DNA of 64,000 bases from Planctomycetota bacterium (lineage in GTDB: Bacteria > Planctomycetota > B15-G4 > JADJEK01), in the NCBI GenBank assembly GCA_016709145.1, contig JADJEK010000006.1, positions 62,001-126,000 on the forward strand, in the 5' to 3' direction. How positions within the stretch are numbered: the first letter of the stretch is position 1; each line of letters begins with the position of its first letter. The translations under genes were made by a program, and so were the position numbers. A model generated the notes under the pieces. That model did no database searches, was not told the origin of the DNA, and saw only the letters and a list, made by a program, of their open reading frames with translations. This document shows positions 35,608 to 44,070 of this stretch, one piece after another.

Positions 35608-36912
35608 TCAGAACGCGCCGAAGATGAAGCTGCCGAGGCCCGAGATCGGCGCGGCTTCACGCGCGTCTTCGATGATGCCGAGCGTGGCGTTGATCAGGCG
35701 ACGCAGGTCCTGCTTCGACTCGGGATCGTTGATCAAGTAACCGAGCGCACCCTTGCTCTGCGCGATCGGGTCGATGACGTTCGTGCCGATGTTCTCGGCC
35801 TGGCGATCGATCTCCGCGAACGCGTCGTCCACCGTGCGACCGAGGTCGCCCTTGATCGCCTTGTAGATCAGCGAGTCGGTGTTCGAGTTGACGTCGTCGA
35901 TCCAGCCGCGGATGCCCGAGGAGATCGACTTGAGGTCGTCGCCGATCGATCCCGGCGAGTCATCCGTGATGCGACTGATCAAGTTGCCCGGCCGGCGCGC
36001 GTCGGCCAGGATCTGGCTGATGTCGTCGATCGCCTTGTCGAGCGACTTCTTCATCGGCGCGTTGGGCTGCGTGAGGCCGCCGATCATCGATTCGGGGTTC
36101 TTGGCGTCGTCGGTGATCTGGCGCAGGTTGGCGCCGACGGCCGTGAAGTCGTTGCGCAGCTTTTCGCCGTAGAACAGCTCGTTGACGAGATTGCCGTTCG
36201 TCTTCGACTGCGTGGCGAGCTTGTCGAGCGCGTCGAGCGTGTTGTCGAGCTTCGCGCGCGCCTCGGTGCTCGCGATCAGGTAACCGAGCGGGCCCTTGTT
36301 CGGGTCGTTCAAGTTCGACGTCGTCGTGCGCAGGTTGTCGACGATCTCCTTGATGCCGTCCTTGTTGTCGTCGACGACCTTGCCGATCGACGTGATCGGG
36401 TGGGGGCGGGAGTAGCCGTACAGCGTCACCTTCGCGAGCTGGGCCGACGACGTGACGTCGAGCTTGCGCGCGCTCGGACCCATGTCGATCGCGCTGCTGC
36501 GCGCGTCGCCGGGTTCGATGTCGACTTGCTTGCCGCCGAGCAGGTTCGCGTCCGACGCGAAGATGCCGAAGCCGTTGCGCAGCGTCAGCGGCGTCTCGAG
36601 TTCGATCTCGACCAGGACGTTCGGGATGAACGTGCGGCCGGCGTCGCCGACCTCGCCGCGGCTGGTCGCGTCCCAGGCCTCGCGCGCGATCGGCGTCACG
36701 CCCGTGACGCGACCGAAGCGCGTGCCGTAGGCGAACACCGAGTCCTCGCGGCGCACTCCGTTCACGTCCTCGAACAGCACGTTCACGACGCTGCTCGTGC
36801 CCATGCCGGGGAAGTTGCGCAGTTGGCTCGTGACGTACGCCAACGCGAACAGGCTCCCGAAGAACAGGAGGCCGAGGATGAGGTGACGGACGGTCGTATT
36901 GCTCTGGGCCAT
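35608..36912 (-). CDS. mlaD: MlaD-like MCE-domain lipid-transport protein
   Basis: 434 residues. One transmembrane helix (about residues 11-28, LILGLLFFGSLFALAYV) precedes an MCE domain with VNVLFEDVNGVRREDSVFAYG and LGGKQVDIEPG. A long, mostly helical C-terminal region of about 270 residues follows, with recurring NKGPLGYLI and KGALGYLINDP segments. MCE proteins bind phospholipid in the periplasm and couple to the MlaFE ABC transporter. The protein is much longer than E. coli MlaD (about 180), closer to PqiB- or Mce-type members. The ATG at 36912 follows mlaF by 19 bases. Confidence 0.85.
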   Translation of the reverse strand: MAQSNTTVRHLILGLLFFGSLFALAYVTSQLRNFPGMGTSSVVNVLFEDVNGVRREDSVFAYGTRFGRVTGVTPIAREAWDATSRGEVGDAGRTFIPNVLVEIELETPLTLRNGFGIFASDANLLGGKQVDIEPGDARSSAIDMGPSARKLDVTSSAQLAKVTLYGYSRPHPITSIGKVVDDNKDGIKEIVDNLRTTTSNLNDPNKGPLGYLIASTEARAKLDNTLDALDKLATQSKTNGNLVNELFYGEKLRNDFTAVGANLRQITDDAKNPESMIGGLTQPNAPMKKSLDKAIDDISQILADARRPGNLISRITDDSPGSIGDDLKSISSGIRGWIDDVNSNTDSLIYKAIKGDLGRTVDDAFAEIDRQAENIGTNVIDPIAQSKGALGYLINDPESKQDLRRLINATLGIIEDAREAAPISGLGSFIFGAF

Positions 36913-36931
36913 GGACGTCTCCCGGGGCAGC

Positions 36932-37705
36932 TCAGGGCGCGAGGCCGAGCTTCGACTCTTCTTCAACGGACTGGATGGGGCGACCTTCGAGGAAGTCGCG
37001 CACGATCGGATTCTTGGAGGCGCGGACCTCGGCCGGAGTCCCGACCTCGATCAGCTTGCCGAGATGCATCATCCCCATGCGATCGCCGACGGCGTACGCG
37101 AGGGGAAGGTCGTGCGTGACCACGATCGCCGTGACGCCGAACTGGCGCTTCACGTCGTTGATCAGGTTGCAGATCGTCGAGGACATGCGCGGGTCGAGAC
37201 CGGCGGTGGGCTCGTCGTAGAGCACGATGCCGGGCTTCGCGACCAGCACGCGCGCGAGAGCGGCGCGCTTGCGCATGCCGCCCGAGATGGCGTCGGGGAA
37301 CTTGTTCGCCTCGCTCGCCATGTTCACCAGCGCGAGCTTCTCGCGGCACATCGCCTCGATCTCGGCGTCCTTGAGGCGCAGCGTGCGGTTCTCGCGCAGC
37401 GGCAGCGCCACGTTCTCGCCGACGGTCATCCAGTTGATCAGCGCGCCGCCTTGGAAGAGGAAGCCGATCTTGCTGCGGACGTCGCGCAGTTCCTTCGGGT
37501 TCGCGTTGGTGACGTCGACGCCGTCGACGCGGATCGTGCCGGAGTCGGGCTGCAGCAGTCCGACGATGTGTTTGAGCGTGACGCTCTTGCCGATGCCGGA
37601 CGGCCCGATGATGACGAACGTCTCGCCGTCGTTGACCTGTAGGTCGTAGTCGACGAGGACGCGGCGTCCGGCGAACGCCTTGTTGACCTTCTCCAGTGTG
37701 ATCAC
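36932..37705 (-). CDS. mlaF: MlaF-like ABC transporter ATPase
   Basis: 257 residues. Walker A GPSGIGKS is at 34-41, the signature SGGMRKRAALARVL from 141, Walker B LYDEPTAGLDP from 162 and the H-loop VTHDLPLAYAV follow. It provides ATP hydrolysis for phospholipid transport between inner and outer membranes. The GTG at 37705 overlaps the mlaE stop; the open frame upstream lies in mlaE. It is centred in an mlaE-mlaF-mlaD operon, order E-F-D on the minus strand. No mlaC or mlaB was recognised nearby. Confidence 0.92.
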   Translation of the reverse strand: MITLEKVNKAFAGRRVLVDYDLQVNDGETFVIIGPSGIGKSVTLKHIVGLLQPDSGTIRVDGVDVTNANPKELRDVRSKIGFLFQGGALINWMTVGENVALPLRENRTLRLKDAEIEAMCREKLALVNMASEANKFPDAISGGMRKRAALARVLVAKPGIVLYDEPTAGLDPRMSSTICNLINDVKRQFGVTAIVVTHDLPLAYAVGDRMGMMHLGKLIEVGTPAEVRASKNPIVRDFLEGRPIQSVEEESKLGLAP

Positions 37706-38496
37706 GGGTAGAAGAACCAGGTCATGTAGTAGCCGAAGATGATGAGCAGCGTGAACGCGATCACGACCGCTCCCCGGGTGGCTCGGCCCACTCCCAGCGC
37801 TCCGCCCGTCGCGCGCAGGCCGGCCGAGCATCCCACCGAAGCGATGGTGAGCCCGAACAGCACTGCCTTCAACAGGCCGGTGAACAGGTCCTTCGGCAGC
37901 GGCAGCGTCTTCGCCGGGGTCTCCAGCGACTCGGCCACTTGACGCAAGTACAGCGTCCAAGGGATCTGGAGCTGACTCTCGCTGATGAAGCCACCGCCGA
38001 GGATGCCGACGATGTCGACGACGAACGCGAGCAGCGGACACATGATCGTGAGGGCGAGCACGCGAGGCATCACGAGCAGGTCGATCGGGTCGATCGACAT
38101 GACTTCGATCGCGTCGATCTCTTCGGACACTTTCATCGTGCCGAGTTCGGCGGCCATCGCGGCGCCGACGCTCGCGGTCAGGATCAGGCCGGTGATGAAC
38201 GGGCCCATCTCGCGCGCGAGGACGATGCCGATGATGTCGGCGATCTTCTCGCGCTGCCCGAAGCGGTCGAGTTCGAGGCCCGTTTGATAGGCCAGGATGA
38301 TGCCGGTGAAGATGCCGACGATGACGACGACGGGCAGCGGCTTGATGCCGCAGACGTACATCTGTTCGAGCACCATCTTGAACCGGCGCAGCACGCCGTG
38401 GAATCGCCCGACGGCGGCGAAACACAGCCGGGTCGTGTAACCCGCACCGTGGACCGAGTCCGAGATGAAGCGAACGCCGAATCGCAGGATGTCCAC
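37702..38496 (-). CDS. mlaE: MlaE-like ABC transporter permease
   Basis: 264 residues, with the MlaE/permease family pattern: about five membrane helices, GIFTGIILAYQTGLEL, VLAREMGPFITGLILTASVGAAMAAELGTMKV, DPIDLLVMPRVLAL and VGCSAGLRATGGALGVGRAT. These are the conserved segments of MCE-associated permeases in the inner membrane. A GTG start is used at 38496. The gene begins 17 bases downstream of the end of the repeat-rich lipoprotein gene, so all may share one transcript. It is overlapped by mlaF (GTGA). Confidence 0.92.
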   Translation of the reverse strand: MDILRFGVRFISDSVHGAGYTTRLCFAAVGRFHGVLRRFKMVLEQMYVCGIKPLPVVVIVGIFTGIILAYQTGLELDRFGQREKIADIIGIVLAREMGPFITGLILTASVGAAMAAELGTMKVSEEIDAIEVMSIDPIDLLVMPRVLALTIMCPLLAFVVDIVGILGGGFISESQLQIPWTLYLRQVAESLETPAKTLPLPKDLFTGLLKAVLFGLTIASVGCSAGLRATGGALGVGRATRGAVVIAFTLLIIFGYYMTWFFYP

Positions 38497-38513
38497 CCGC
38501 TCGCCCCCGTCCG

Positions 38514-38789
38514 TCAGATCTTCACTGGGAACCAGAACAGAACCAGACTGTTCTCGACGCCGTCACGCGTTTCTTCGCCTTCCCAGCCGAACATTCCGCC
38601 GAGGAAGCGCCGCGACCAGCCAGTCTGCTTGCCGTCCGTGTAGAAGGAGCGCCAACTCACGACGAGTGGAATGCTCACCTTCGTCTCGGCCGCACTGAAA
38701 TAGGCCCGGTAGAGCCGGAACAGCGCAGCGTGCTGGGTGTACCCACCTTCGCTGTCGGGCGCACGCCGATAGTCGTAGAGGTTCAAAGA
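38514..38789 (-). pseudogene. Out-of-frame C-terminal continuation of the repeat-rich lipoprotein
   Basis: The -1 frame runs directly on from the stopped frame at TTTCTTT (about 38785-38791). It encodes about 91 residues with LNLYDYRRAPDSEGG, LVVSWRSFYTDGK and an end LVLFWFPVKI, composition like the preceding repeats. Reading back one T makes FNDAWGF continue into SLNLYDY. The frame has no start of its own here. No canonical slippery heptamer was found, so a sequencing indel or recent frameshift is likelier than programmed frameshifting. Confidence 0.6.
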
Positions 38790-40297
38790 AAGCCCCACGC
38801 GTCGTTGAAGTCCTTGACGTACTTCTCGAGGCGCAGCGGCAGGAACGTGAACGCTTGGATGTTCCGTGAGCCGTCGCCGTTCCATTCCCACGAGAACAAC
38901 GGCCAGACCTTGGTGAAGCGGTCGCGACGGCCGGTGTCGACGCCGTTCCCGTCGTACCACTCCTTGCCCTCGCTGAAGAACACCGGCACCAACGCGGCGT
39001 ACTGCGTCTCACGGAACCCGCGGACCTTGTTCTGATCGCTGACCACGCGACGGAAGAACCCGATCGGCTGCAGCACCGAGACGGAGTCGACGCGCACGGG
39101 GCGATCGAGCGGCAGCGTGTGGTATTCGGCGAACAGCACCAGTCCGATGCGCTGACGCCAGAAGCCGCCCTCGTAGTCCTCGAACGGCGGCTCGACGACT
39201 TCTTGCTGCTTCTGGTAGCGGTAGATCACCTGGCTCAAGAAGTCGATGTGGACGTTCTCGATGCCGGGGTCTTCACCGCGCTCTTGCAGTTGGTGGAACG
39301 ACTCCGGTGCTTGCGGGAGTTCGCCGCGACTCGCCGCCTCGCGCTCGACCGCGCGGATGCGCTGGCGCAGTTCGGGGTATTCGCGGTTGTAGCGGAAGAA
39401 CGGCCACAGGATCGTCCAGAACTCGTGGTCGAAGGCCGTCTGCTTCTTGAAGAACGGCCAGACCGAGACCAGCCGCGCTTCTTGGCCGATGCCGCGATCG
39501 AGGAAGAGGTCGTGGATGTGCACGAACGGCCACAGCCAGCCGCGCTTGTCGTAGCGCTTCAGCGGCTTGGACGGGTCCGCGCCCGGCGGGTACGCCGGCG
39601 CTCGATACGGCGGATACTCCCACACGGCGTGGTAGCCGACCGGCCACGCGCGCCACGAGCCGCCGCGCGGAGCTCCGTCGGACCATCCGAAGAACAGCAG
39701 GATGGTCGTGAACGTCTCGTTCTCGTCGTAGACCTTCTTGGTGACGCGTTGCATCACCGGCCACACCAAGAACTGGAACTTGTCGAACAGGATGAAGTTG
39801 TTGATCTGCCCGACGATCGGGAAGAAGCCGAAGTACTCGTTGTCGCGCTCGAGTCCTTTGTCCTTCTCCAACTGCGACGGCTCGGTGCTGCCGTAGAAGA
39901 GGAACGGGAAGAACACCCAGTCGAAGTCCTTGCCACCCGTGACGTGTTGCTCTTCGGTCCACCAGAACAGTGGCCAGAAGCGGAACTGCGTGGTGCGCGG
40001 GTTGGTGTGGTACTTCGCGAACGGCGCGAGGATCGAAACCGACTTCTGGCGCTCGTCGAGGCCGCGTTCCCGCCAGGGTCGTTCGGTGGTGTAGAAGAAC
40101 GGGCGCAACCCGTATTCCTTCACTTCGCCGCCGCCGCGACTCTCGTAGGGCGCGAGCGGGCCGAACACTTCACCTTCTTCGATGCCGGAATCGGCGTGCG
40201 ACTCCCAGCGCGCGAACGGCGAGATGTCGAAGTCGTCGTCGATGACGGATGAACACGACGCGACCGAGAGGAGAACCGCAGCGAGTGCGAATCTCAC
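38783..40297 (-). CDS. Repeat-rich lipoprotein with W/F-P-x-F motifs (frame ends early)
   Basis: 504 residues in this frame. From the GTG at 40297 the N-terminus is a short signal peptide ending in a lipobox (VASC); ATGs at 40354 and 40363 would add a longer Arg-rich leader. The body has about ten aromatic-Pro-aromatic segments, such as FWPLFWW, FFPFLFYG, VWPVM, LWPFVHI, VWPFFKK, LWPFFRYN and VWPLFSWE, spaced 25-60 residues apart. I do not recognise the family. It may be an outer-membrane or periplasmic scaffold; position upstream of mlaEFD suggests a lipid-trafficking role. The frame stops at 38783 in mid-domain and seems to continue in the -1 frame. Confidence 0.7.
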   Translation of the reverse strand: MRFALAAVLLSVASCSSVIDDDFDISPFARWESHADSGIEEGEVFGPLAPYESRGGGEVKEYGLRPFFYTTERPWRERGLDERQKSVSILAPFAKYHTNPRTTQFRFWPLFWWTEEQHVTGGKDFDWVFFPFLFYGSTEPSQLEKDKGLERDNEYFGFFPIVGQINNFILFDKFQFLVWPVMQRVTKKVYDENETFTTILLFFGWSDGAPRGGSWRAWPVGYHAVWEYPPYRAPAYPPGADPSKPLKRYDKRGWLWPFVHIHDLFLDRGIGQEARLVSVWPFFKKQTAFDHEFWTILWPFFRYNREYPELRQRIRAVEREAASRGELPQAPESFHQLQERGEDPGIENVHIDFLSQVIYRYQKQQEVVEPPFEDYEGGFWRQRIGLVLFAEYHTLPLDRPVRVDSVSVLQPIGFFRRVVSDQNKVRGFRETQYAALVPVFFSEGKEWYDGNGVDTGRRDRFTKVWPLFSWEWNGDGSRNIQAFTFLPLRLEKYVKDFNDAWGFL

Positions 40298-40568
40298 CGG
40301 CCCTCGCCCGGGTCGTCGGGCTCCCCGAGTTGGTGCGTCGTGTTCCGAAAGCATGTGCGGCATTCCCCGACCAGCGTGTTCGCCCGGCGGGTCGGGGGAC
40401 GATAGGTCGACCCCCGACCCTCGGCAAAAGGAAAATCGCTTCGACACGCCGCGGCACCGTCGCCACAATCCGCGTTCGCAGCACGGGGTACGTGCGGCGG
40501 AACGAACGCGACTCCATCGGCGTTCCTGCGCGCGAACGAACCTGCCTGAGCTTCTGGAGTCGGTCTCG

Positions 40569-41153
40569 ATGTTCGATCGGTTCGCGATCCCGTTCCCGCG
40601 GCGCCAATCATTCCAACGCGCTCCTTGGCGAGCGAATCTGCGCGCGGTGGCGCTCTGTGTCGCGGGCGCGGTCGGGACGATCTCGTGCGTGACCGAGCCC
40701 GCAGAAGACGACTCGGTCGTGCGGTTGCCGCCGGGTTCCGAGGCGTTCGAGCGGTTCATCAATGCGCCGGGTCAATTCACGGCCGATCGCATCACGGTCC
40801 AGGCGTTGACCGCCTACCGCAAGGACGTGGTCCCGATCACGTCGCCTGAATCGCATCTGCGCACGGTGACGCCGGACCGGATCGAATTGGTCAACAAGAC
40901 GCCCGAGGTCCCGAGTGATCCGGTGCGCTTGTCGTTCCGACAGTTCCATCTCGCCGCGCGCGAATCGTTGACGGTGATCTTCAGCGACGTGCCGCTGAAG
41001 CACCCGGAGCGCGATCCGATCCTGCTGATCGTCGGCGAGGGTGTCGCGAAGCTCGTGTCCCCGACCGAAACGTTGCTCGCCGAACGCGTCGTGATCCGGA
41101 ACGGGGAAGCCAAGGCGTTCCGCGCCGACGGCCAGCCGACCGCGGGCAAGTGA
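40569..41153 (+). CDS. Small lipoprotein of unknown function
   Basis: 194 residues. The basic N-terminus and hydrophobic stretch LRAVALCVAGAVGTISC end in an apparent lipobox (TISC), so it is probably a lipoprotein. The rest has no recognised domain. Residues from about 55 to 190 look mostly beta-stranded (DRITVQALTAYRKDVVPITS, ESLTVIFSDVPLKHPERD), like a periplasmic beta-sandwich. The ATG at 40569 is chosen, with GGAG about ten bases upstream. It lies 13 bases ahead of the TPR lipoprotein, with which it probably shares a transcript. It faces the repeat-rich lipoprotein gene across 271 bases. Confidence 0.7.
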   Translation: MFDRFAIPFPRRQSFQRAPWRANLRAVALCVAGAVGTISCVTEPAEDDSVVRLPPGSEAFERFINAPGQFTADRITVQALTAYRKDVVPITSPESHLRTVTPDRIELVNKTPEVPSDPVRLSFRQFHLAARESLTVIFSDVPLKHPERDPILLIVGEGVAKLVSPTETLLAERVVIRNGEAKAFRADGQPTAGK

Positions 41154-41166
41154 GCGCGGGCGATCG

Positions 41167-42207
41167 ATGAGCGCGGCGCAACGACACGCGAGCGGATGGC
41201 GGGTCGCATGGTGCGTCGCGGCCCTCGTCGTCACAGGTTGCCGTAGCAACGACCCGATCACGCCTCCGTCGGAGCGCGCGTTGGTCGACGTCATCGTGCG
41301 CATCAAGGCCGCCGAGCGCTTGCTCGCTCGCGGCGAGGCGGAGGCCGCGCTGGCGCAACTGCGAGACGTGGTGCGCGCGGCACCGTCGTACTACGTCGCG
41401 TTGCGCGCCGAGCAGGACGCGATGCTCGCACTGGGGCGCGACGACGAGGCATTGGAACTCGCTCGCTCTCGATCCGAGCACGAGCCTGACCCGATCGCAT
41501 GGGTGTTGCTCGCCCGGCTCCAGGCCGACAACGACGCGGAAGCGAGTCTCGAACGCGCTCTGGACCTCGATCCGCAATGTCATCACGCGCACTACGCGCT
41601 CGGCATCGTCGCGGCGCGCGGCGCTCGCTACGAGGATGCGGAGCGGTCGTTCACGCGCGCCCTCGAGACTTGGCCGCGACTGCATGCAGCGCGGCGCGCG
41701 CGCGCGGAGATTCGCGATCAACTCGCGGACTTCACCGGCGCGGCGGCGGACTACGAGACGTATCTCGACGAGGAGCCGTGGGACCAGGATGCGCGCTACA
41801 ACCTCGCGTCGATCTTGCATCGCGAGTTGGCGCGGCCCGGCGATGCCGAACGGCACTATCGCTTGCTGCTCGATCAGAATCCTGACAACGACGTCGCGAT
41901 GGTGGGGCTCGCCGTGCGGTTGATGGAGCGCGGCGATCCGGGGTTCGACGACTTCGCGGTCGCCGAGCGCTTGCTGGTGAAGGCGTCGGCGCGCGAGCCG
42001 ACCGCCTTGTTCGATCTCGGTGTGCTCTACCAGGAGAAACTCGATCGACCCGAGCTCGCGCTGCAGTCGTTCGAGCGATTCCTCGCGCTCGAAGCACCTG
42101 CGCAAGATGTCCGCACGGTGGCCGATCGTCTGTTCTATGCGCCGCTGCGCATCGAGTCGTTGCGTCGCGAACTCGGCATCGACGAGCGACAGGGTGCACC
42201 GCCGTGA
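41167..42207 (+). CDS. TPR-repeat lipoprotein
   Basis: 346 residues. The lipoprotein signal ends VVTGC (Cys25). The mature part is a run of about seven tetratricopeptide-like helical pairs, for example AERLLARGEAEAALAQLRDV, ALGIVAARGARYEDAERSF and YQEKLDRPELALQSFERFL. TPR lipoproteins act as protein-protein scaffolds in the periplasm, such as in outer-membrane assembly. The partner is unknown. The stop overlaps dtd (GTGA) and the preceding gene ends 13 bases upstream. Confidence 0.85.
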   Translation: MSAAQRHASGWRVAWCVAALVVTGCRSNDPITPPSERALVDVIVRIKAAERLLARGEAEAALAQLRDVVRAAPSYYVALRAEQDAMLALGRDDEALELARSRSEHEPDPIAWVLLARLQADNDAEASLERALDLDPQCHHAHYALGIVAARGARYEDAERSFTRALETWPRLHAARRARAEIRDQLADFTGAAADYETYLDEEPWDQDARYNLASILHRELARPGDAERHYRLLLDQNPDNDVAMVGLAVRLMERGDPGFDDFAVAERLLVKASAREPTALFDLGVLYQEKLDRPELALQSFERFLALEAPAQDVRTVADRLFYAPLRIESLRRELGIDERQGAPP

Positions 42208-42656
42208 TCGCGGTCGTTCAGCGCGTGAGTTCGGCCCGCGTCGACGTCGAGGCGGAGACCGTCGGATCGATCGGTCGCGGCTTGCTGGTCTTGGTGGGGG
42301 TCGCCAAGGGCGATCTCGATTCCGACCGCACGATCCTTGCGCGCAAGGTCGCCGAACTCAGGATCTTCGAGGACGAGAGCGGTCGCATGAATCGGTCGTG
42401 TCTCGACCTCGGGCTCGAGGTCCTCGTGGTTTCGCAATTCACGCTGTGCGCCGATGTTCGGCGCGGACGGCGTCCGGGCTTCGACCTCGCCGAAGCGCCA
42501 GAACGCGCGCAAGTGGCCGTTTCTGCGTATTCGCAGGACTTACGTTCGTTCGGATTGCGCGTCGCCGAGGGGCGATTCGGAGCCTCGATGGCCGTCCACT
42601 TGGTCAACGACGGCCCGGCGACCTTCGTGCTGGACAGTCGGATGTGGCGCAACTGA
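42204..42656 (+). CDS. dtd: D-aminoacyl-tRNA deacylase
   Basis: 150 residues, the usual length of DTD. It begins IAVVQRVSSARV and carries the SQFTL motif and the C-terminal NDGPAT motif (family consensus NxGP[V/F]T, so Val/Phe is Ala here). The enzyme hydrolyses D-amino acids, and mischarged Gly, from tRNA in the cytoplasm. A GTG start overlaps the TPR lipoprotein stop, giving translational coupling with an unrelated envelope gene. Followed by the HU promoter region. Confidence 0.93.
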   Translation: MIAVVQRVSSARVDVEAETVGSIGRGLLVLVGVAKGDLDSDRTILARKVAELRIFEDESGRMNRSCLDLGLEVLVVSQFTLCADVRRGRRPGFDLAEAPERAQVAVSAYSQDLRSFGLRVAEGRFGASMAVHLVNDGPATFVLDSRMWRN

Positions 42657-42660
42657 TTGC

Positions 42661-42688
42661 TTGAAAAGTGCTTAATCGGGACTAACCT
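42661..42688 (+). promoter_or_regulatory. Candidate sigma-70-type promoter for the HU-like gene
   Basis: TTGAAA (42661-42666) and TAACCT (42683-42688) are 16 bases apart in the AT-richer spacer between dtd and the HU-like gene. The RBS AGGAAAGGAG lies eight bases before the ATG at 42753. The -10 is a partial match. Confidence 0.45.
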
Positions 42689-42752
42689 GCTGCCGACATA
42701 GGGTCGCGGAGGTCCTCCCCCGCGCTCGGGCGTCAGGAAAGGAGAGAGCAAG

Positions 42753-43091
42753 ATGACGACGATCACCAAGAAGGAACTGGTGAACCGCATCGCGGACCGG
42801 ACGAATCAGACCAAGGTGGTCACGAAAGAGGTCATCCAGCTCTTTCTGGACGAGATCATCACGGAGCTGGCGGCGGGCAACCGTTTGGAGTTCCGGGACT
42901 TCGGCGTGTTCGAAGTGAAGTTCCGCAAGGCTCGACGTGCGCAGAATCCGCGTACGCTCGAGAAGGTCTCGGTGCCGCCGAAGAAGGTCGTGAAGTTCAA
43001 GGTCGGGCGGGTCATGCGTGAAAAGGTCGGCATGGCTCCTGAGCCCGGTGAAGTCGACCTACCGCCGGAAGCCGACGACGACGACGCGTAA
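42753..43091 (+). CDS. HU/IHF-family nucleoid-associated protein
   Basis: 112 residues. It has the HU fold from MTTITKKELVNRIADRT through a helix-beta arm with GNRLEFRDFGVFEVKFRKARRAQNPRT, the DNA-binding loop including the RNP core, and KFKVGRVMREKV. An acidic tail (EADDDDA) extends the usual 90-95 residues. HU-type proteins bind and bend DNA and compact the nucleoid. A candidate promoter (TTGAAA, 16 bases, TAACCT) lies upstream and a hairpin downstream, so it may be a single-gene transcript. Whether it is HU or IHF cannot be decided. Confidence 0.93.
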   Translation: MTTITKKELVNRIADRTNQTKVVTKEVIQLFLDEIITELAAGNRLEFRDFGVFEVKFRKARRAQNPRTLEKVSVPPKKVVKFKVGRVMREKVGMAPEPGEVDLPPEADDDDA

Positions 43092-43134
43092 GAGTCGCCC
43101 GCACGAGCGATTCCGCGCGCGACCGAATTCATCG

Positions 43135-43174
43135 CGACGCCCGCATCCGACCTGACGGTCCGGTGCGGGCGTCG
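43135..43174. terminator. Hairpin between convergent HU and GT2 genes
   Basis: Positions 43135-43145 pair with 43164-43174 (11 perfect base pairs) around an 18-base loop. TGTTTC follows on the plus strand. It lies between the HU-like gene and the convergent glycosyltransferase. Confidence 0.65.
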
Positions 43175-43207
43175 TGTTTCAGTACGGCGATCGTGGGAAC
43201 GCGGCGA

Positions 43208-44062
43208 TCAGCTCCGACCGCGCGAGGCGATCGCGTCGGCGAGCAGTCCGGCGAGGAACACGAACAGCGACGCGAGCGAGAGGATCACCGTCTTGTCGGA
43301 CAGTCCCGCGATCCCGCGCGCGACGTCGAGCGTCGCGACGAACGCGGTGCAGGTGAGCAGCAATGCGGTCACCGGCAGGAAGATCTTCAGCGGCTTGAAG
43401 ATGACCGTCATGCGCAGGATCAGCATGAAGAAGCCGTACGTGTCTCGCAGTGCGCGGATCTTCGATTGTCCGGCGCGAGCGAAGTAGTCGATCGGCACGA
43501 ACTTCACGAGGAAGTCGTCGTTCAACATCGCCATCGTCAGCGTCGTGGTGAACGAGAAGCCCGAAGGGAACAGGTGCATGTAGCGCTCGGAGCACGAGCG
43601 CTTGAAGACGCGGAGTCCCGAGTTCAGGTCGGGGATCTTCTGACCCGTGAGCACGTTCGCGAGCAGATTCAAGAACGCCTTGGCGGGCCGCCGGATCAGC
43701 GGGATCGCCACGTTCGTGCCCGTGCGCGCACCGACGACCATGTCGTAGCGGTGCATGTGCGCGACCAGGTCGGGGATGCGTTCGCACGGGTACGTGCCGT
43801 CGGCGTCGGTGATGCAGATCCAATCGGCGTCGGTGTTGCGCAGGCCGGTCTTCAGCGAGGCGCCGTACCCGCGATTGGTGTCGTGTCGTAGGACACGGAC
43901 TCCGGTCGCGGCGGCGAGTTCCGCCGTGCGATCGGTCGAGCCGTCGTCGACGACGAGGATGTCCGCGTGCAGGGGCGTGACCACCTGCTTCAGGCGTTCG
44001 AGCGTCGCGGCGATGCCGAGTTCTTCGTTGAACGCCGGCACGAGGATCAGGAGGCGTGGCAT
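43208..44062 (-). CDS. Glycosyltransferase family 2 (DPM1-like) with membrane anchor
   Basis: 284 residues. GT2 motifs are LLILVPAFNEE, ILVVDDGSTDRTAE, CITDADGTYP (the DxD metal site) and RRPAKAFLNLLANVLTG. Two hydrophobic segments near the C-terminus (from about 210) suggest membrane association. It resembles dolichol-phosphate mannosyltransferase-type enzymes that charge polyprenyl phosphate. ATG 44062 is preferred; a TTG at 44074 would overlap the upstream gene stop. It is the last gene of the minus-strand run with metB and cbs, an odd pairing; the polyprenyl-sugar product could feed the GT-C proteins upstream. Confidence 0.9.
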   Translation of the reverse strand: MPRLLILVPAFNEELGIAATLERLKQVVTPLHADILVVDDGSTDRTAELAAATGVRVLRHDTNRGYGASLKTGLRNTDADWICITDADGTYPCERIPDLVAHMHRYDMVVGARTGTNVAIPLIRRPAKAFLNLLANVLTGQKIPDLNSGLRVFKRSCSERYMHLFPSGFSFTTTLTMAMLNDDFLVKFVPIDYFARAGQSKIRALRDTYGFFMLILRMTVIFKPLKIFLPVTALLLTCTAFVATLDVARGIAGLSDKTVILSLASLFVFLAGLLADAIASRGRS

Positions 44063-44070
44063 GGCAGGGG

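Noticed and set aside
33118..37119. A 1333-codon plus-strand frame across the TPR gene, the radical SAM gene and mlaD
   Set aside because: It runs antisense to, or out of frame with, three well-supported genes and crosses the 17-bp hairpin; composition is low-complexity.
38785..38791. Programmed -1 ribosomal frameshift
   Set aside because: TTTCTTT does not fit X-XXY-YYZ in the zero frame and no pseudoknot was evident, so an indel is preferred.
38514..38960. A separate 148-residue gene before mlaE
   Set aside because: Its first half is an out-of-frame copy of the repeat-rich lipoprotein gene; only the part after the frame break resembles protein, so it is better read as that gene's tail.
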